From: Pseudorhodobacter antarcticus
Lineage (GTDB): Bacteria > Pseudomonadota > Alphaproteobacteria > Rhodobacterales > Rhodobacteraceae
NCBI RefSeq assembly: GCF_900110135.1
Contig: NZ_FOCO01000003.1
Span: 96,485-160,484, forward strand
DNA: 64,000 nt
Direction of reading: 5' to 3'
Shown: positions 8,342 to 19,306 of the stretch, piece after piece
Position numbering within the stretch: the stretch's first letter is position 1
Layout of the letters: each line of letters starts with the position of its first letter
Position numbers and translations under genes: made by a program
Notes under the pieces: model-generated
What the model saw: only the letters and a program-made list of their open reading frames with translations
Told to the model about the DNA's origin: nothing
Databases searched by the model: none

Positions 8342-9750
8342 CACATGTGAATCGCGATGCCGTAGGCGTCCAGCACCGATTCGTGCATCATTTCCGACAG
8401 GGTTGGGTGTGGGAAGATGGTGTGCATCAGATCTTCTTCGGTGGTTTCCAGCTGACGGCCGATCACATAGCCTTGGATCAGCTCGGTCACTTCGGCCCCG
8501 ATCATGTGCGCGCCGAGGAGTTCGCCGGTTTTGGCGTCAAAAATGGTTTTGATCAGACCATCGGATTCGCCAAGAGCAATCGCTTTGCCATTGCCGATAA
8601 AGGGGAAACGGCCGACTTTGATCGTGTGGCCCGCCTCTTTGGCTTTCGCCTCGGTCAAACCGACACTGGCGATTTGGGGGTAGCAATAGGTGCAGCCGGC
8701 GATGGAATTTGGCTTGATCGGATGCGGGTGTTTGCCTGCGATCAATTCGGCCACCATGACGCCTTCGTGGCTGGCCTTATGGGCAAGCCATGGTGCGCCT
8801 GCGATGTCGCCGATGGCGTAAATGCCATCAACCCCGGTGCGGCAAAATTCATCGGTGACCACATGGGTGCGGTCGATTTTCACGCCCAACGCCTCCAGGC
8901 CCAACCCTTCGGTATTGCCGACGATGCCCACGGCGGAAATGACGGTGTCAAATTCCATAGTTTCGGTTTTGCCGTTGGATTCCAGATGTGCGGTAACATT
9001 CCCCCCCCCTTTTGAATCGGGCGCTTTGTCCAGTTTCTTGACCGTGGTTTTTTCCAGAATTTTCATGCCTTGTTTGACAAAGGACTTTTTCGCAAAGGCC
9101 GAAATTTCGGCGTCTTCCACGGGCAGGACGCGGTCCATCACCTCTACCACAGTGGTGTCAGCACCCAGCGTGTTGAAAAAGCTGGCAAATTCAATGCCAA
9201 TGGCACCCGACCCGATGACCAGCAGCTTTTTCGGCATGCGTTTGGGTTCCAGCGCGTGGCGGTATGTCCAGACCAAATCGCCGTCGGCCTCGAGGCCCGG
9301 CAGGGTGCGGGCGCGCGCGCCTGTAGCGAGGATGATGGCGGGGGCTTCCAGCTCCTCCACCCCTTTATCGGTTTTCACCGACACTTTGCCTTTGGCGGGG
9401 ATGGTTGCGTCGCCCATAATCACGGTGACTTTGTTTTTCTTCATCAAATGGCCAATGCCACCCGACAACTGCTTTGCCACACCACGTGACCGGGCGACGA
9501 CCGCAGGCAGATCATAGGAGACACCCGTGGCGGACAGGCCAAATTCCTTGGCGCGGTGCATCAAATGGAACACTTCGGCAGAGCGCAGCATAGCCTTGGT
9601 GGGGATACAGCCCCAGTTCAGGCAGATGCCGCCAAGGTTTTCGCGTTCCACAATCGCCACGGTTTTGCCCAGTTGCGACAAGCGGATTGCGGCGACATAG
9701 CCCCCCGGACCTGCCCCGATTACGACCACATCAAATTTCTTGGCTGCCAT
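8341..9750 (-). CDS. lpd: Dihydrolipoyl dehydrogenase
   Basis: A 469-residue FAD/NAD disulfide oxidoreductase, the E3 component of 2-oxoacid dehydrogenase complexes and of the glycine cleavage system. The FAD motif GAGPGGYVAA is at residues 12-21, the redox pair is in GGICLNWGCIP (Cys43 and Cys48), the NAD motif GSGAIGIEFA lies mid-protein, and the C-terminal HPTLSE supplies the His-Glu acid/base pair. No E1 or E2 genes are adjacent, so it may serve several complexes. A run of nine G (coding strand) at 9001-9009 falls in a flexible DSKGGGN loop. Start ATG is preceded by GGGAGAGAAGAA. Confidence 0.96.
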   Translation of the reverse strand: MAAKKFDVVVIGAGPGGYVAAIRLSQLGKTVAIVERENLGGICLNWGCIPTKAMLRSAEVFHLMHRAKEFGLSATGVSYDLPAVVARSRGVAKQLSGGIGHLMKKNKVTVIMGDATIPAKGKVSVKTDKGVEELEAPAIILATGARARTLPGLEADGDLVWTYRHALEPKRMPKKLLVIGSGAIGIEFASFFNTLGADTTVVEVMDRVLPVEDAEISAFAKKSFVKQGMKILEKTTVKKLDKAPDSKGGGNVTAHLESNGKTETMEFDTVISAVGIVGNTEGLGLEALGVKIDRTHVVTDEFCRTGVDGIYAIGDIAGAPWLAHKASHEGVMVAELIAGKHPHPIKPNSIAGCTYCYPQIASVGLTEAKAKEAGHTIKVGRFPFIGNGKAIALGESDGLIKTIFDAKTGELLGAHMIGAEVTELIQGYVIGRQLETTEEDLMHTIFPHPTLSEMMHESVLDAYGIAIHM

Positions 9751-9861
9751 GTTTCTTCTCTCCCTAGAAAAAGTAGTTTGCCATTAAACTATATTTTACG
9801 CACGAGCAATGTTCCTACCGCCTAAGGTCTATGCGCTGGGTGCATAGGTGCGTTTGTCGCG

Positions 9862-10425
9862 TCATTCTAAACTGCGCACCGTGGCCGCATAGCCGCCATT
9901 TTCCAGAAACTCCTTCTCCTCATCCGTGGAAATGCGCCCCAAGGCTTCGTTGCGAAACGGAAAGCGGGCAAAGCGCGCGATGATCGCTTGGTGTGCGCGG
10001 GCGTGCAGGGCGGTTTCAGGATTGTCCATGCGGGTGGTGAAACAATCGACCGACAGCGTCTGATCGCCTACATCCTCGGCATGTTCAAAGGGCAGGTAGA
10101 AAAATTGGCGTTCGGGGGGGGGCGCGTCAAGGTCCCAGCCTTGCGCCAACGCGCGGCGGGCGGCGTCGCGGGCGATTTCATCAGAGGCAAATGCGCGCGG
10201 GTCGCCGCGAAACATGTTGCGGGGAAATTGGTCGGTTAGGATAAGAAAAGCGAGCGTGCCTGCGGCCCCATCGACCCAGTGATCCAGCCCGCCTTCAAGG
10301 GCCGCCTGCCACAGATCGCCAAACCGTTCGGTGATTTCAGCATCGACATCCGGGTTGACCGCGTACCAGCCTTTGGGGCCGACATCGGCCAGCCAAAATT
10401 CCAAAACTTCAACCGGGTCTGACAT
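9862..10425 (-). CDS. DUF924 family protein
   Basis: A 187-residue soluble, alpha-helical protein. The DUF924 hallmarks are VLEFWL near the start, LILTDQFPRNMFRG in the middle and FFYLPFEHAED after it. The family adopts a TPR-like helical fold; its biochemical role is unknown. The gene stands alone between lpd and an MFS gene, all on the minus strand. Confidence 0.85.
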   Translation of the reverse strand: MSDPVEVLEFWLADVGPKGWYAVNPDVDAEITERFGDLWQAALEGGLDHWVDGAAGTLAFLILTDQFPRNMFRGDPRAFASDEIARDAARRALAQGWDLDAPPPERQFFYLPFEHAEDVGDQTLSVDCFTTRMDNPETALHARAHQAIIARFARFPFRNEALGRISTDEEKEFLENGGYAATVRSLE

Positions 10426-10499
10426 TTAGGCCCCTTGCCTCGTTCCTATTAAAGGCAGCGTGGCAGGTTTGGCGCAGGCGTGCAATGGCGGTTTTGGGG

Positions 10500-11777
10500 T
10501 CAATCCTGGGGGGCGGTTCGGGGTGCGGGGCCGTGTGTTGCCTCTGGCCCCTCGCCGTCCGCTTCGGTCATCGCGGCGCCCACGAATACGGCGGTGGCAG
10601 ATGGCGACATCGCGGTATAGCTGGAGGTGGCATCGGCGGAGCGGCGGCGCAGGGTCATGCGCAAAACCGCATAGATGGACAGGACCGCAAACAAGATGGC
10701 CATGAACAGGAAAAACCCGCTGGGCCCGACCAGCCCCATCACCCAAGCGGTGATCAAAGGCCCGGAAATCGCCCCAAGCCCGTTGATAAACAACAGGCCC
10801 GCAGAGGCGGCGGCCATATCGGTGCGGTCCAGATAGTCGTTCACATAGGCCAGCAACAGCGAGTAAAGCGGGTTTGACACGGCGCCCCCCAAAGCACCCA
10901 CAAGGCAAAGCGCCCAGAATGGCACATCCCAGATCACCGGAATCATCAGCCCAATCGCGCCGACAATCGACACGCCAAGGATAACTTTGCGCCGATCAAT
11001 CCGGTCTGACAGCCAGCCGATGGGATATTGCGCAATCATGCCGCCCACATAAATGCCCGCGATAAAGATCGAGATTTCGCGCACCGTCAGGCCCGCTTGG
11101 GTGCCCCACACCGCCGCCATGCCAAACTGCGCCGCAAACACGCCGCCAAGCAAGAACATGCCCACGCAGCCCAAGGGGGAGGCGGTGTAAAGGCGTTTGA
11201 ACGACAAGGGTTTGGTGGATTCGAACGCCGGGGCCTTGGCCACCGACAGCAAGATGGGGGTGAAGGCGAGCGAGACGAGGATGGACGGGATGACAAACAG
11301 GATAAACCCGCCGGGGTCGCCAAGGTTCAAAAGCCCTTGGGCCGCGATGATGCCGATCATCTGCACGATCAGGTACAGCGACATGGCCTGCCCACGATTT
11401 TCATTGGTGGAGGCGTCGTTTAGCCAGCTTTCGGCGGTGATATAGACGCCACAAAATGAAAAGCCGATCAAGACGCGCAACAGCGACCATGCGATCCAAT
11501 TTGGGGCGACCGCATACAGGATGAGGACGGCGGAAATGAGCGAGCCGAGCGCCGCGAACACCCTGACATGGCCGACGCGGCGGATCATTTCGGGGGCCAT
11601 GCGCGACCCGAACAAAAAGCCAAGGAAATAGCAGGACATGACGATGGACAGTTCAAACGTCGACATGTTTTCTTGCGCGCCGCGAATACCCAGCAGCGAC
11701 CCTTGCATGCCGTTGCCCAGCATCAACAGCATCATGCCAAGCAAGAGCGCCCAAGAGTTTCGCAAGACTGCCAGCAT
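10500..11777 (-). CDS. MFS transporter, YcaD-like
   Basis: A 425-residue, twelve-segment major-facilitator protein. The first loop reads FGSRMAPEMIRRVGHVRVF, and the second half carries GWLSDRIDRRKVIL, the mirrored MFS loop motif. The C-terminal 45 residues are hydrophilic and Ala/Pro/Thr-rich. Overall pattern resembles the YcaD/UMF2 branch, whose substrates are not established. No substrate clue comes from the neighbours. Confidence 0.8.
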   Translation of the reverse strand: MLAVLRNSWALLLGMMLLMLGNGMQGSLLGIRGAQENMSTFELSIVMSCYFLGFLFGSRMAPEMIRRVGHVRVFAALGSLISAVLILYAVAPNWIAWSLLRVLIGFSFCGVYITAESWLNDASTNENRGQAMSLYLIVQMIGIIAAQGLLNLGDPGGFILFVIPSILVSLAFTPILLSVAKAPAFESTKPLSFKRLYTASPLGCVGMFLLGGVFAAQFGMAAVWGTQAGLTVREISIFIAGIYVGGMIAQYPIGWLSDRIDRRKVILGVSIVGAIGLMIPVIWDVPFWALCLVGALGGAVSNPLYSLLLAYVNDYLDRTDMAAASAGLLFINGLGAISGPLITAWVMGLVGPSGFFLFMAILFAVLSIYAVLRMTLRRRSADATSSYTAMSPSATAVFVGAAMTEADGEGPEATHGPAPRTAPQD

Positions 11778-11885
11778 GATATCGCCTTTCCGTTCGTCGT
11801 TTCATACGCCAAGGCGGCGTTTTGGTCTGGTTGGAACCCGACACCAAGGGCAAGGTAAGCGGCGTTTGCGATACGCAAAGAGGGG

Positions 11886-12944
11886 CTAGGAGGGCGCAGC
11901 TATCAGCAATGACGCGTCACCGTAAGAGAAGAAGCGGTATTGTTTGGCCACCGCATGCGCATAGGCGGTTTGCATCCGCCCCTGCCCCATCAATGCCGCT
12001 ACCAGCATGAGGAGTGTGGATTTGGGCAGATGGAAATTGGTCATCAACGCATCGGTGGTTTGAAAGGCAAAGCCGGGATAGATGAAAATATCGGTTTCAC
12101 CCACCCACGGTTCCACCCGGCCCGTGGCGCGGGCAGCAGATTCGATTAGGCGCAGCGCGGTGGTGCCCACAGGGATGATGCGCCCGCCTGCGGCACGGGT
12201 TGCGTTAATCTCCGCCACGGCGCGGGGTGTCACCTCGCCCCATTCGGCGTGCATTTTATGGGTGGTCACGTCATCGACTTTGACGGGCAAAAAGGTGCCT
12301 GCGCCGACATGCAGCGTCACTTCGGTCGTGGTGACGCCCATTGCTGCCAGTTGGGCCAGCAACGCATCGTCGAAATGCAGGCTGGCGGTGGGGGCGGCCA
12401 CGGCGCCTGCGCGGGTGGCGAAAACAGTTTGATAATCGTCGTTGTCTTGGGCATCGGGGGCGCGTTTGGCGGCAATATAGGGGGGCAGCGGCATGGTGCC
12501 TGCGGCCTGCAACGCGGCATCAAAATTATCTCCGGTTTGGTTGAAAGTCAGGCGCAGATCGCTGTCGGATTTTTCCGCGACCGTGGCGGTAAGGCCGCCT
12601 GCGAATAGGATGTCTTCGCCAACCATCAATTTGCGCAAGGGTTTGGCCATCGCACGCCACCCGCCGCGCGCATCCGGTTCCATCAGGGTGATTTCGATCT
12701 TGGCCGAGACCGGGCCTTGGGCCGATGCGCGGTGGCGCGCCCCGATCAATCGCGCCGGAATGACGCGGGTGTTGTTCAGCACCAAACGGTCACCCGCGCG
12801 CAAAAGGGATGGCAGATCAAACACATGGCGGTCGTGCAAATCGTCGCCTTGGACAACCAACAGGCGTGCGGAGGTGCGGGGGCGTGCGGGGCGGGTGGCG
12901 ATCAACGCCTCGGGCAGATCAAAATCAAAATCGTCGAGTTTCAC
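11886..12944 (-). CDS. queA: S-adenosylmethionine:tRNA ribosyltransferase-isomerase
   Basis: A 352-residue enzyme that transfers and isomerises the ribose of SAM onto 7-aminomethyl-deazaguanine in tRNA to give epoxyqueuosine. Family blocks are [13 protein letters not shown] at the start, [28 protein letters not shown] mid-protein and [16 protein letters not shown] near the end. It begins inside the stop of the large AsmA-like gene (ATGA, 12941-12944), so its expression is coupled to that gene. tgt, its usual partner, is not in the window. Confidence 0.96.
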   Translation of the reverse strand: MKLDDFDFDLPEALIATRPARPRTSARLLVVQGDDLHDRHVFDLPSLLRAGDRLVLNNTRVIPARLIGARHRASAQGPVSAKIEITLMEPDARGGWRAMAKPLRKLMVGEDILFAGGLTATVAEKSDSDLRLTFNQTGDNFDAALQAAGTMPLPPYIAAKRAPDAQDNDDYQTVFATRAGAVAAPTASLHFDDALLAQLAAMGVTTTEVTLHVGAGTFLPVKVDDVTTHKMHAEWGEVTPRAVAEINATRAAGGRIIPVGTTALRLIESAARATGRVEPWVGETDIFIYPGFAFQTTDALMTNFHLPKSTLLMLVAALMGQGRMQTAYAHAVAKQYRFFSYGDASLLIAAPS

Positions 12945-15900
12945 TCATTCGGCTCCAATTGGGGCGGGGCTGCGCGGAAAATTTCGCGAAACATGCCGGG
13001 GGTCAGGATGGACAGCGGGTTGACGCCAACCACGGGGGATTTGGCGGTGCCTTTGACGGTGTAGTTAAAGCCAAACAGCCCTTCGCCCTTGCGGGTTAGT
13101 ATGGACCCGATGCCGTTCAAAAGGTAAATGGGGGAAATGACGCCTTGCACATCCAGCCGCCCACCGTTCAGCACATAAAGTCCCGAGGCAGAGACGCCCA
13201 GCGATGCCCCGGTGGCCGAGGCGCGCGCGATTTGCACCGCGCGGGGCGACAAACGAAACGTCGCTTCGGTTTCAGTGAACAACAAACCACCGCCTTGCAA
13301 CTGGTCCAACAGGCCGACCACCGAAATCGCGTTGATCAATTCGGCCAAGGCGGGGGCCTTGCGGATGCGGATGTTTTGCATCGCCAACTGCCCGTCATAA
13401 GTGCCTTTGTCGCCTGTCGGGGTCAAGATCAGCTCCATCTCGCCGCCTTCGGCATTTGGGAAAATTTTGGCGGCGGAAAACACGGACCCCGCATCCCGCG
13501 CGCGCAGGCGGACGGCGGTGCCTTTCAGGCTGGGGGCAAGGCTGCCTTGGACCGATGTTTGGCCATTGACGCGGCCCGTGAAATCGCCCGCCAACCCGCC
13601 TGCGCGCGGGGTCAGCGTGCTGCGAAAGGCGGTCAATTCCATCCCATCCGTCACGATCAAACGGTCGAGCGCAAGCCGCAGCGGTTGGCCAGAAGGGGCA
13701 AGGCGGTTGCTGCCCGTGTCGGGCAGGCCGCGCAAATCCAATCGGCCCGCCGTCAGCGCAATGGCGGGCGCGCGGCCCCGGCCCTGCCCCGAAAGCTCCA
13801 CCGCGGCATCCAGCCAAGTGCCAAGTTTAACCGATGTTAGCCGCGCCAATTCCAGCCCCCCATCATCGCCAAGGGTAATGGCCCCCGTGGCGCGCAGGCC
13901 TGCGGCGTTCAAGGTTACGCTGTCAACACGGGCGGGTTTGCCCAAAGTGATGTTCAACGCCAGATCGCCCGTATCGCGGCTGCCTTTGGCCCATCCCAGC
14001 GCCGGGATCGCCATGCCCACGCCCGCAAGGTTGGATCGCAGCGCCAGTTTGGGCGGCGCGCCTGTCGCCATATCCAATTGCAAATTCGTGCGCCCCTGCC
14101 CCGATATCAGCCCATCGGGCAAAGCGACGCCCAGCTTGGCGGCGGCAGATTGGCTAAGTTCGGCGGTGCCCGTGACTTGGGATACACCTTTGGCGGCAGG
14201 GTCAAAGGATTTGGTAAAGCGCCCATCAAAGGGGACATCTTGCAAAAACCCCTTGCCCGCAATCGCCATGCCGCGCGGGGTCACATCAATCGCCAAACGG
14301 TCCGCGCGCAAGGTGCGCCCCGGCACCACCCGGTCCGAGGAAAAGCCCGTGATCACGCCCGACACGTCATAATCCACATCCGTGATCGTGGTGCCGCGCT
14401 GCAAAGGCAAACGCACGCTGGCCACCACCGCCGCTTGACCCGTGCCCAGATCGACGGGCAATTTGGCCTTGGTCATAAATTCAAACGGTTTTTCATCCAG
14501 CAGCGACAGCGCATCGGTCACATCGCCGCGCGCATGTACCGCAATTTCGGCGCGCGCGGGTTTTTGCGTCACATCGGGCACAGCAAACACCGACCCCGCC
14601 ACATCCAAGCGCCCACCTGCGGGGGAGGTGACCCACCCTTCCTCCAGCACCAAAGAATAAGAGGTGCCTTTGACCACGGAATAGCCGCGCCCGTTTTGGA
14701 TGGGAGGCAAGGTTTTCAAAAACCGCACATCCGCGCCGGAATAATCATAGCCAAGCGCAAAAATCGGTTCCGCCCCCGGCGTGGCGCGAAATCCGGCGCG
14801 GACGTTTTCCAGCAGCCCCTCTTGCACATTATCAGCGACCCAATCGCGGGTTTTGGGCACGACTTGCGGCGGCCACAGCGCCAGCAGGCGGTCATGGTTA
14901 ATCTGGTCCAGATGGGCATCAATTGCCACGGCCCAGCCAAGCGGCCCTGCGTCGACCGTGCCCGAAGCGTTGATGTGCTGGCCGTCTTGGGTCAGGCTGA
15001 TTTGGCCAATGTCGATGCCAAAAGGATCAAGGCGCAAGCGGAAATCTAGCGCGCCGACGTCAAACGCCACAGGCGCGTCCAGCAGCCCTTGGGGGTCCAG
15101 TTGCAAGCTGTCGATCTGAATTTGCGCCAACACTTGGGCGGGCAGGCCCGTGGTGACGCCCGGCAAATACGCGTGGCCCGATGCCTTTAGCAGCAAATCC
15201 TTGCTGTTGACGGTCCATTCGCGCAAATCAAGACGTTCGCGCGCAGGGTCATAGCCGAAAAACAACGACGCGCTTTCAAACGCGACGGGTTTGGTTTGCG
15301 GCGTGGGGCGCAGCGCGCCTTGGTCCAGCGTCAGGCTGGCGTCCAGCGATGACAGCGCGCCCGTGGCATCCAAAGTAGAGGCGATTTTGCCCGAGATTGG
15401 CGCATCGACCACGCCCAGCCACGCCAAGGGGGCAGCATGCAGCGCCAGATCGGCGGCGGCGACACGGTCCACCGTGACGGTCATGCGGGCACTGGCATCG
15501 GATTTGGCGGCGATCAGGGTTAAGGTGGCTTGGGCGGGTTGGCCAAGGCCACCGCCCGCCGTGTTGCCCGTGACAGAGCCGCCCAGTTCCACCGCCAGAT
15601 CATCCGCGCGGTTGCCCAAAATCAGGCGACCATCGCCCAGTTCCCAGCGCCGCCCCAACAGTTGATCATCGACCGTGATGGTTAGGGCCTGCGCCTCCAT
15701 CTGGCGCAAAAAGGACAGGCTGGGATGGTCCAATGCGGTGAGGATGGCGGGAATGATTTGCGGCAGGGTTAGCAATTGGCGGGTGGGCAGGTTCAAAGCT
15801 TGGGCCAAGTTAAACTGGCCTTGCGCATCGCGTTTCAGTTGCACATTGGCGCCAATCAACCGCAAGCTGCGCAGGCGCAATTTTCCCGTGGCCAGCGCTT

Positions 15901-16384
15901 GCGGGTCCAGCGCCACGCGCAATTCGGGCAGCGACAGCAAGTCTTGGCCGCCTTTTTCCAGCAGGCGCACATCTTCCAGCCGCAGGCGCGGCACCCAATC
16001 TGCATCCACCACAAACACAGCGCCACCCAGCGACAGCGATGCCGCATCGCCCGACAACTCTTGCAGCGTGGTGTTCAGGCGCTGTTCCGCCTCGGCCACC
16101 GCCCAAACGGGCAAGCGGATGGGTTTTCCGGTCAGCGCAAGGCCTGCAAACAGGCCCGCGGTGGTTAGGAAAATCAGCGTGGGCATCAGCCAATAAGCGC
16201 CGAAACGGTGGGGTTTGGGGCTGCGTTTGGGTTTGGCGGGTGCGGTGTCGCGCGCGGGCGTTGTGGTAGCGGGTGGGGTGGGTTCGGGGATGGGTTCGGG
16301 TATGCGAATGGGTGCGCTGTCTGGCGCTGCACTGTCCCCCTGCCCTGTCACACCAAATGTTGGCCCGGTCGGCTGATCGGCCAT
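12941..16384 (-). CDS. Large AsmA/YhdP-like envelope protein (DUF3971/AsmA C-terminal)
   Basis: A 1147-residue membrane-anchored protein. A Pro/Thr-rich cytoplasmic N-terminus (22-57) precedes a single membrane segment (about 61-84) and then a very long periplasmic region of beta-rich repeats. The C-terminal [19 protein letters not shown] and [19 protein letters not shown] blocks are typical of the YhdP/AsmA C-terminal region. Such proteins bridge the periplasm as lipid-conducting grooves that help phospholipids reach the outer membrane. Starts with ATG at 16384; ends in an ATGA overlap with queA, an unrelated gene. Confidence 0.85.
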   Translation of the reverse strand: MADQPTGPTFGVTGQGDSAAPDSAPIRIPEPIPEPTPPATTTPARDTAPAKPKRSPKPHRFGAYWLMPTLIFLTTAGLFAGLALTGKPIRLPVWAVAEAEQRLNTTLQELSGDAASLSLGGAVFVVDADWVPRLRLEDVRLLEKGGQDLLSLPELRVALDPQALATGKLRLRSLRLIGANVQLKRDAQGQFNLAQALNLPTRQLLTLPQIIPAILTALDHPSLSFLRQMEAQALTITVDDQLLGRRWELGDGRLILGNRADDLAVELGGSVTGNTAGGGLGQPAQATLTLIAAKSDASARMTVTVDRVAAADLALHAAPLAWLGVVDAPISGKIASTLDATGALSSLDASLTLDQGALRPTPQTKPVAFESASLFFGYDPARERLDLREWTVNSKDLLLKASGHAYLPGVTTGLPAQVLAQIQIDSLQLDPQGLLDAPVAFDVGALDFRLRLDPFGIDIGQISLTQDGQHINASGTVDAGPLGWAVAIDAHLDQINHDRLLALWPPQVVPKTRDWVADNVQEGLLENVRAGFRATPGAEPIFALGYDYSGADVRFLKTLPPIQNGRGYSVVKGTSYSLVLEEGWVTSPAGGRLDVAGSVFAVPDVTQKPARAEIAVHARGDVTDALSLLDEKPFEFMTKAKLPVDLGTGQAAVVASVRLPLQRGTTITDVDYDVSGVITGFSSDRVVPGRTLRADRLAIDVTPRGMAIAGKGFLQDVPFDGRFTKSFDPAAKGVSQVTGTAELSQSAAAKLGVALPDGLISGQGRTNLQLDMATGAPPKLALRSNLAGVGMAIPALGWAKGSRDTGDLALNITLGKPARVDSVTLNAAGLRATGAITLGDDGGLELARLTSVKLGTWLDAAVELSGQGRGRAPAIALTAGRLDLRGLPDTGSNRLAPSGQPLRLALDRLIVTDGMELTAFRSTLTPRAGGLAGDFTGRVNGQTSVQGSLAPSLKGTAVRLRARDAGSVFSAAKIFPNAEGGEMELILTPTGDKGTYDGQLAMQNIRIRKAPALAELINAISVVGLLDQLQGGGLLFTETEATFRLSPRAVQIARASATGASLGVSASGLYVLNGGRLDVQGVISPIYLLNGIGSILTRKGEGLFGFNYTVKGTAKSPVVGVNPLSILTPGMFREIFRAAPPQLEPNE

Positions 16385-16497
16385 GCCCGCATAACCCTTT
16401 TACGTTTTACCCGTTGCCCTGCCGGGAATTGCCTTTATCTTTGCCTGAATACAGGCCCAAACACAAAACACAACCTTGACAGGACAGGATATTTTTC

Positions 16498-16959
16498 ATG
16501 CCCAGCATCGGCGATATGGCCCCAGATTTCACCCTGCCCCGCGATGGGGGGGCGACCTTGTCCTTGTCCGGTCTGCGCCCGGCCCGCGTTGTGGTGTATT
16601 TTTACCCCAAGGATGACACCACGGGCTGCACGATTGAGGCAAAGGATTTCACAGCACTGGCGGCGGATTTTGCAGCATTGGGCGTGGTGGTGATTGGGAT
16701 TTCCAAGGACAGCGTGAAAGCGCATGATAAGTTCGTTAAAAAACATGACCTTGGCGTGATCTTGGCGTCAGATGAAGGCGCGCAGACCTGCGAGGATTAC
16801 GGGGTTTGGGTGGAAAAGCAGATGTATGGCAAAACCTATATGGGGATTGAGCGCGCGACATTTTTGATCGGTGCAGATGGGCGCATTGTGCAAGATTGGC
16901 GCAAAGTGTCCGCCAAAGGCCATGTTGATGCGGTGCTGGCAGCGGTGCGCGGCGCATGA
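16498..16959 (+). CDS. bcp: Thioredoxin-dependent thiol peroxidase (Bcp/PrxQ)
   Basis: A 153-residue peroxiredoxin. The peroxidatic Cys44 is in YPKDDTTGCTIEAKDF. The resolving Cys found five residues later in E. coli Bcp is replaced (Lys49), but Cys98 in GAQTCEDYG could resolve, as in other PrxQ subtypes. It reduces hydrogen and organic peroxides in the cytoplasm with thioredoxin. GGACAGGA upstream serves as ribosome site. Its stop overlaps the start of the next gene (ATGA). Confidence 0.93.
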   Translation: MPSIGDMAPDFTLPRDGGATLSLSGLRPARVVVYFYPKDDTTGCTIEAKDFTALAADFAALGVVVIGISKDSVKAHDKFVKKHDLGVILASDEGAQTCEDYGVWVEKQMYGKTYMGIERATFLIGADGRIVQDWRKVSAKGHVDAVLAAVRGA

Positions 16960-17786
16960 CATTGTCGCTGGCCGCGCGCGCCGTTGAGGTGCTGACAACC
17001 GCCGATGGGCGCGCCAAAACCGCGCTGGGCAGGCGACATGCCGCCGAATGGTTGGCAGCACGGGCGGCGGGCACGCCCTTGCCCATCGGCCACGCCGCCC
17101 CGCCCGACCGCCCGGCGCGGCCCGATACGCCAGAAGTGATGTCACCCCGCGACATGCCGCGCCGCCGCCCCGGATCGCCTTTGGGGCGCGCAGCACTTTT
17201 GCACGCGGTAGCGCATATTGAATTGAACGCGGTCGATTTGCATTGGGATATTATCGCGCGATTTTCCCACATTCCCATGCCTTTGGGGTTTTACGACGAT
17301 TGGGTGCGCGCCGCCGATGATGAGGCCAAGCATTTCAACCTGATGTGCGATTGCTTGGAGGCGGCGGGCAGCCATTACGGCGCGATGCCCGCCCATGCCG
17401 GCATGTGGCGCGCCGCCGAAGATACCGCACATGACCTGATGGGCCGCTTGGCCGTGGTGCCGATGGTCCTAGAGGCGCGGGGGCTGGATGTGACGCCCAG
17501 CATGATCGAGGTGTTTGAAAAAGCGGGCGAGGCGGGGCCCGTGGCCGCGTTAAAAACCATCTATGCCGAGGAGGTATCGCATGTCGCCTACGGCTCCAAA
17601 TGGTTCAACTGGCTGTGCGGGCAGCAGGGATTGGACCCAAAGGAGGCATTTCACACGCTGGTGCGACAGTATTTCCATGGGGTGTTAAAGCCGCCGTTTA
17701 ATGAGGAAAAACGCGCCGATGCGGGCCTGCCACCCGATTTTTACTGGCCCCTGACCGAGCGCGAGGCGGCGGCAGACCCCGCCTGA
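16956..17786 (+). CDS. Ferritin-like DUF455 family protein
   Basis: A 276-residue helical protein. The diiron ferritin-like signatures are HAVAHIELNAVDLHWD, AADDEAKHF and IYAEEVSHVAYG, which together supply several carboxylate/His ligands of an E-x2-H type diiron centre. The family includes MiaE-like hydroxylases, but the reaction is unknown. Overlap with bcp by four bases suggests a link to oxidative stress or iron handling. Confidence 0.88.
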   Translation: MTLSLAARAVEVLTTADGRAKTALGRRHAAEWLAARAAGTPLPIGHAAPPDRPARPDTPEVMSPRDMPRRRPGSPLGRAALLHAVAHIELNAVDLHWDIIARFSHIPMPLGFYDDWVRAADDEAKHFNLMCDCLEAAGSHYGAMPAHAGMWRAAEDTAHDLMGRLAVVPMVLEARGLDVTPSMIEVFEKAGEAGPVAALKTIYAEEVSHVAYGSKWFNWLCGQQGLDPKEAFHTLVRQYFHGVLKPPFNEEKRADAGLPPDFYWPLTEREAAADPA

Positions 17787-17800
17787 CCCCTAGAATAATC

Positions 17801-17823
17801 GGCGGGAACCTGCCTGTTTTATT
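17801..17823 (+). terminator. Possible terminator after the bcp operon
   Basis: GGCGG and CTGCC form a 5-bp stem with one G-T pair around GAAC, followed by TGTTTTATT. Weak stem but suitable position 14 bases after the DUF455 stop. A second hairpin (ACAGCC 17857-17862 with GGCTGT 17874-17879) follows, in the leader of the next gene. Confidence 0.35.
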
Positions 17824-17965
17824 ACAAAAACCCTTTGTTTTGGCTTAGGGCGGTCAACAGCCTTGCGCCAAAGGGCTGTGGTTTGTATCCCTTGGCACAG
17901 CGGTGTCGGGCAGTCTTAGGGCTGGCGGCACTGTTATTTGGATTAACAACACCGGAACATGTTCA

Positions 17966-19306
17966 GTGCTGAAGCGCCTTTCTTATCGGATCAACACAGC
18001 GGTGGGCCGCTATTTCCCTGAACAACGGCTGTTCTTGAAATCTGATTCTGATACGCGCTTTATCCGCCTTCAACCCGTGACCCAAGCGGTTGCGGTGACA
18101 GTGGGGGCCTTGTGTTTGGGGTGGACGATTCTGGCGACATCCATTCTGATGATGGAATCGATTTCCGCAGGATCGGGGCGTGACCAAGCGCAAAGGCAAC
18201 AAGCGCTGTACGAGGCGCGGCTGAATGCGCTGTCGGCGGACCGCGATTTGCGCGCCGAAGAAGCGGTGCGCGCCCAAGAGCGTTTCAACTTGGCATTGAA
18301 AGAAGTCAGCGACATGCAAAGCCGCCTTTTGGCGTCCGAGGATGGGCGGCGCGAGATGGAAACCGGGATTGACGTGATCCAAAGCACGCTGCGCCGCACG
18401 ATCAAAGAACGCGATGAAGCGCGGGCCGAAAAAGAAACGCTGACCGCATCCTTGCAGGCGCAAACCGGGTCGGGCCGCACCAACCAAGGCCGCGTGCGTG
18501 ACGCCGATGCCACTGTTGAAATTCTGGCCGAGGCGCTGGCGGGCACCGCACAACAGCGCGACAGCATGGCCGTGGTCGCCATGGCCGCCAAGGAAGAAAC
18601 CGACGCGCTTGCCGTGCAGAAAAAAGCGCTGGAAACCAAGAACGACGTGATTTTCGCCAAGCTGGAAGAGGCTGTGACCATTTCGATGGAACCCTTGGAC
18701 AAGATGTTTCGCGCAGCGGGCATGTCGCCCGATGATTTGCTGAAATCTGTGCGGCGCGGATATTCCGGCCAAGGCGGGCCGCTGACGCCGTTCAGCCTGT
18801 CGACCAAGGGCGAAAAGTTAAGCAATGATGAAATTCGCGCCAATGCGATTTTGCAAGGTTTGGACCGGATGAACCTGTACCGCCTTGCCGCCGCCAAATC
18901 GCCTTTTGCGTCGCCCATCAAATCGGCGTTCCGCTTTACCTCTGGTTTTGGGTATCGCCGTGACCCCAAAGGGGCTGGCACCCGGATGCACGCGGGCACC
19001 GATTTCGCGGCGAGCCATGGCACGCCGATTTATGCAACCGCTGATGGTGTTGTGACAATGGCAGGCTGGAATTCCGGCTATGGCCGCCAAGTTAAAATCC
19101 AGCACGAGTTTGGAATTGAGACAAGTTACGCCCATCAGTCAAATATCCGCGTCAAAGTTGGACAAAGGGTATCGCGTGGCGAGCGTATCGGTGATATGGG
19201 AAGTTCAGGCCGGTCTACTGGCACTCATCTTCACTACGAGGTTCGGATCGGGGGCAAACCTGTTAACCCGATGACCTTTATCAAGGCAGCGACAGATGTT
19301 TTCTAA
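17966..19306 (+). CDS. M23 family metallopeptidase with coiled-coil (LytM-type)
   Basis: A 446-residue protein from a GTG at 17966. A short cytoplasmic stretch (PEQRLFLKSDSDTRFIRL) precedes one membrane segment (about 40-62), a long Ala/Glu/Arg-rich coiled coil (70-240) and a C-terminal LytM domain. The zinc ligands are His342 and Asp346 in MHAGTD and the HLH at 421-423. It should cut peptidoglycan cross-bridge peptides or act as an adaptor. The GTG is chosen because conservation with Roseobacter homologues, as I recall them, begins there; an in-frame GTG at 17903 would add 21 unconvincing residues. Its end overlaps the bactofilin gene by 11 bases. Confidence 0.88.
   Translation: MLKRLSYRINTAVGRYFPEQRLFLKSDSDTRFIRLQPVTQAVAVTVGALCLGWTILATSILMMESISAGSGRDQAQRQQALYEARLNALSADRDLRAEEAVRAQERFNLALKEVSDMQSRLLASEDGRREMETGIDVIQSTLRRTIKERDEARAEKETLTASLQAQTGSGRTNQGRVRDADATVEILAEALAGTAQQRDSMAVVAMAAKEETDALAVQKKALETKNDVIFAKLEEAVTISMEPLDKMFRAAGMSPDDLLKSVRRGYSGQGGPLTPFSLSTKGEKLSNDEIRANAILQGLDRMNLYRLAAAKSPFASPIKSAFRFTSGFGYRRDPKGAGTRMHAGTDFAASHGTPIYATADGVVTMAGWNSGYGRQVKIQHEFGIETSYAHQSNIRVKVGQRVSRGERIGDMGSSGRSTGTHLHYEVRIGGKPVNPMTFIKAATDVF

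Noticed and set aside
16475..16497. TTGACA just before bcp as a -35 box
   Set aside because: It is too close to the ATG to leave room for a -10 element and a leader.
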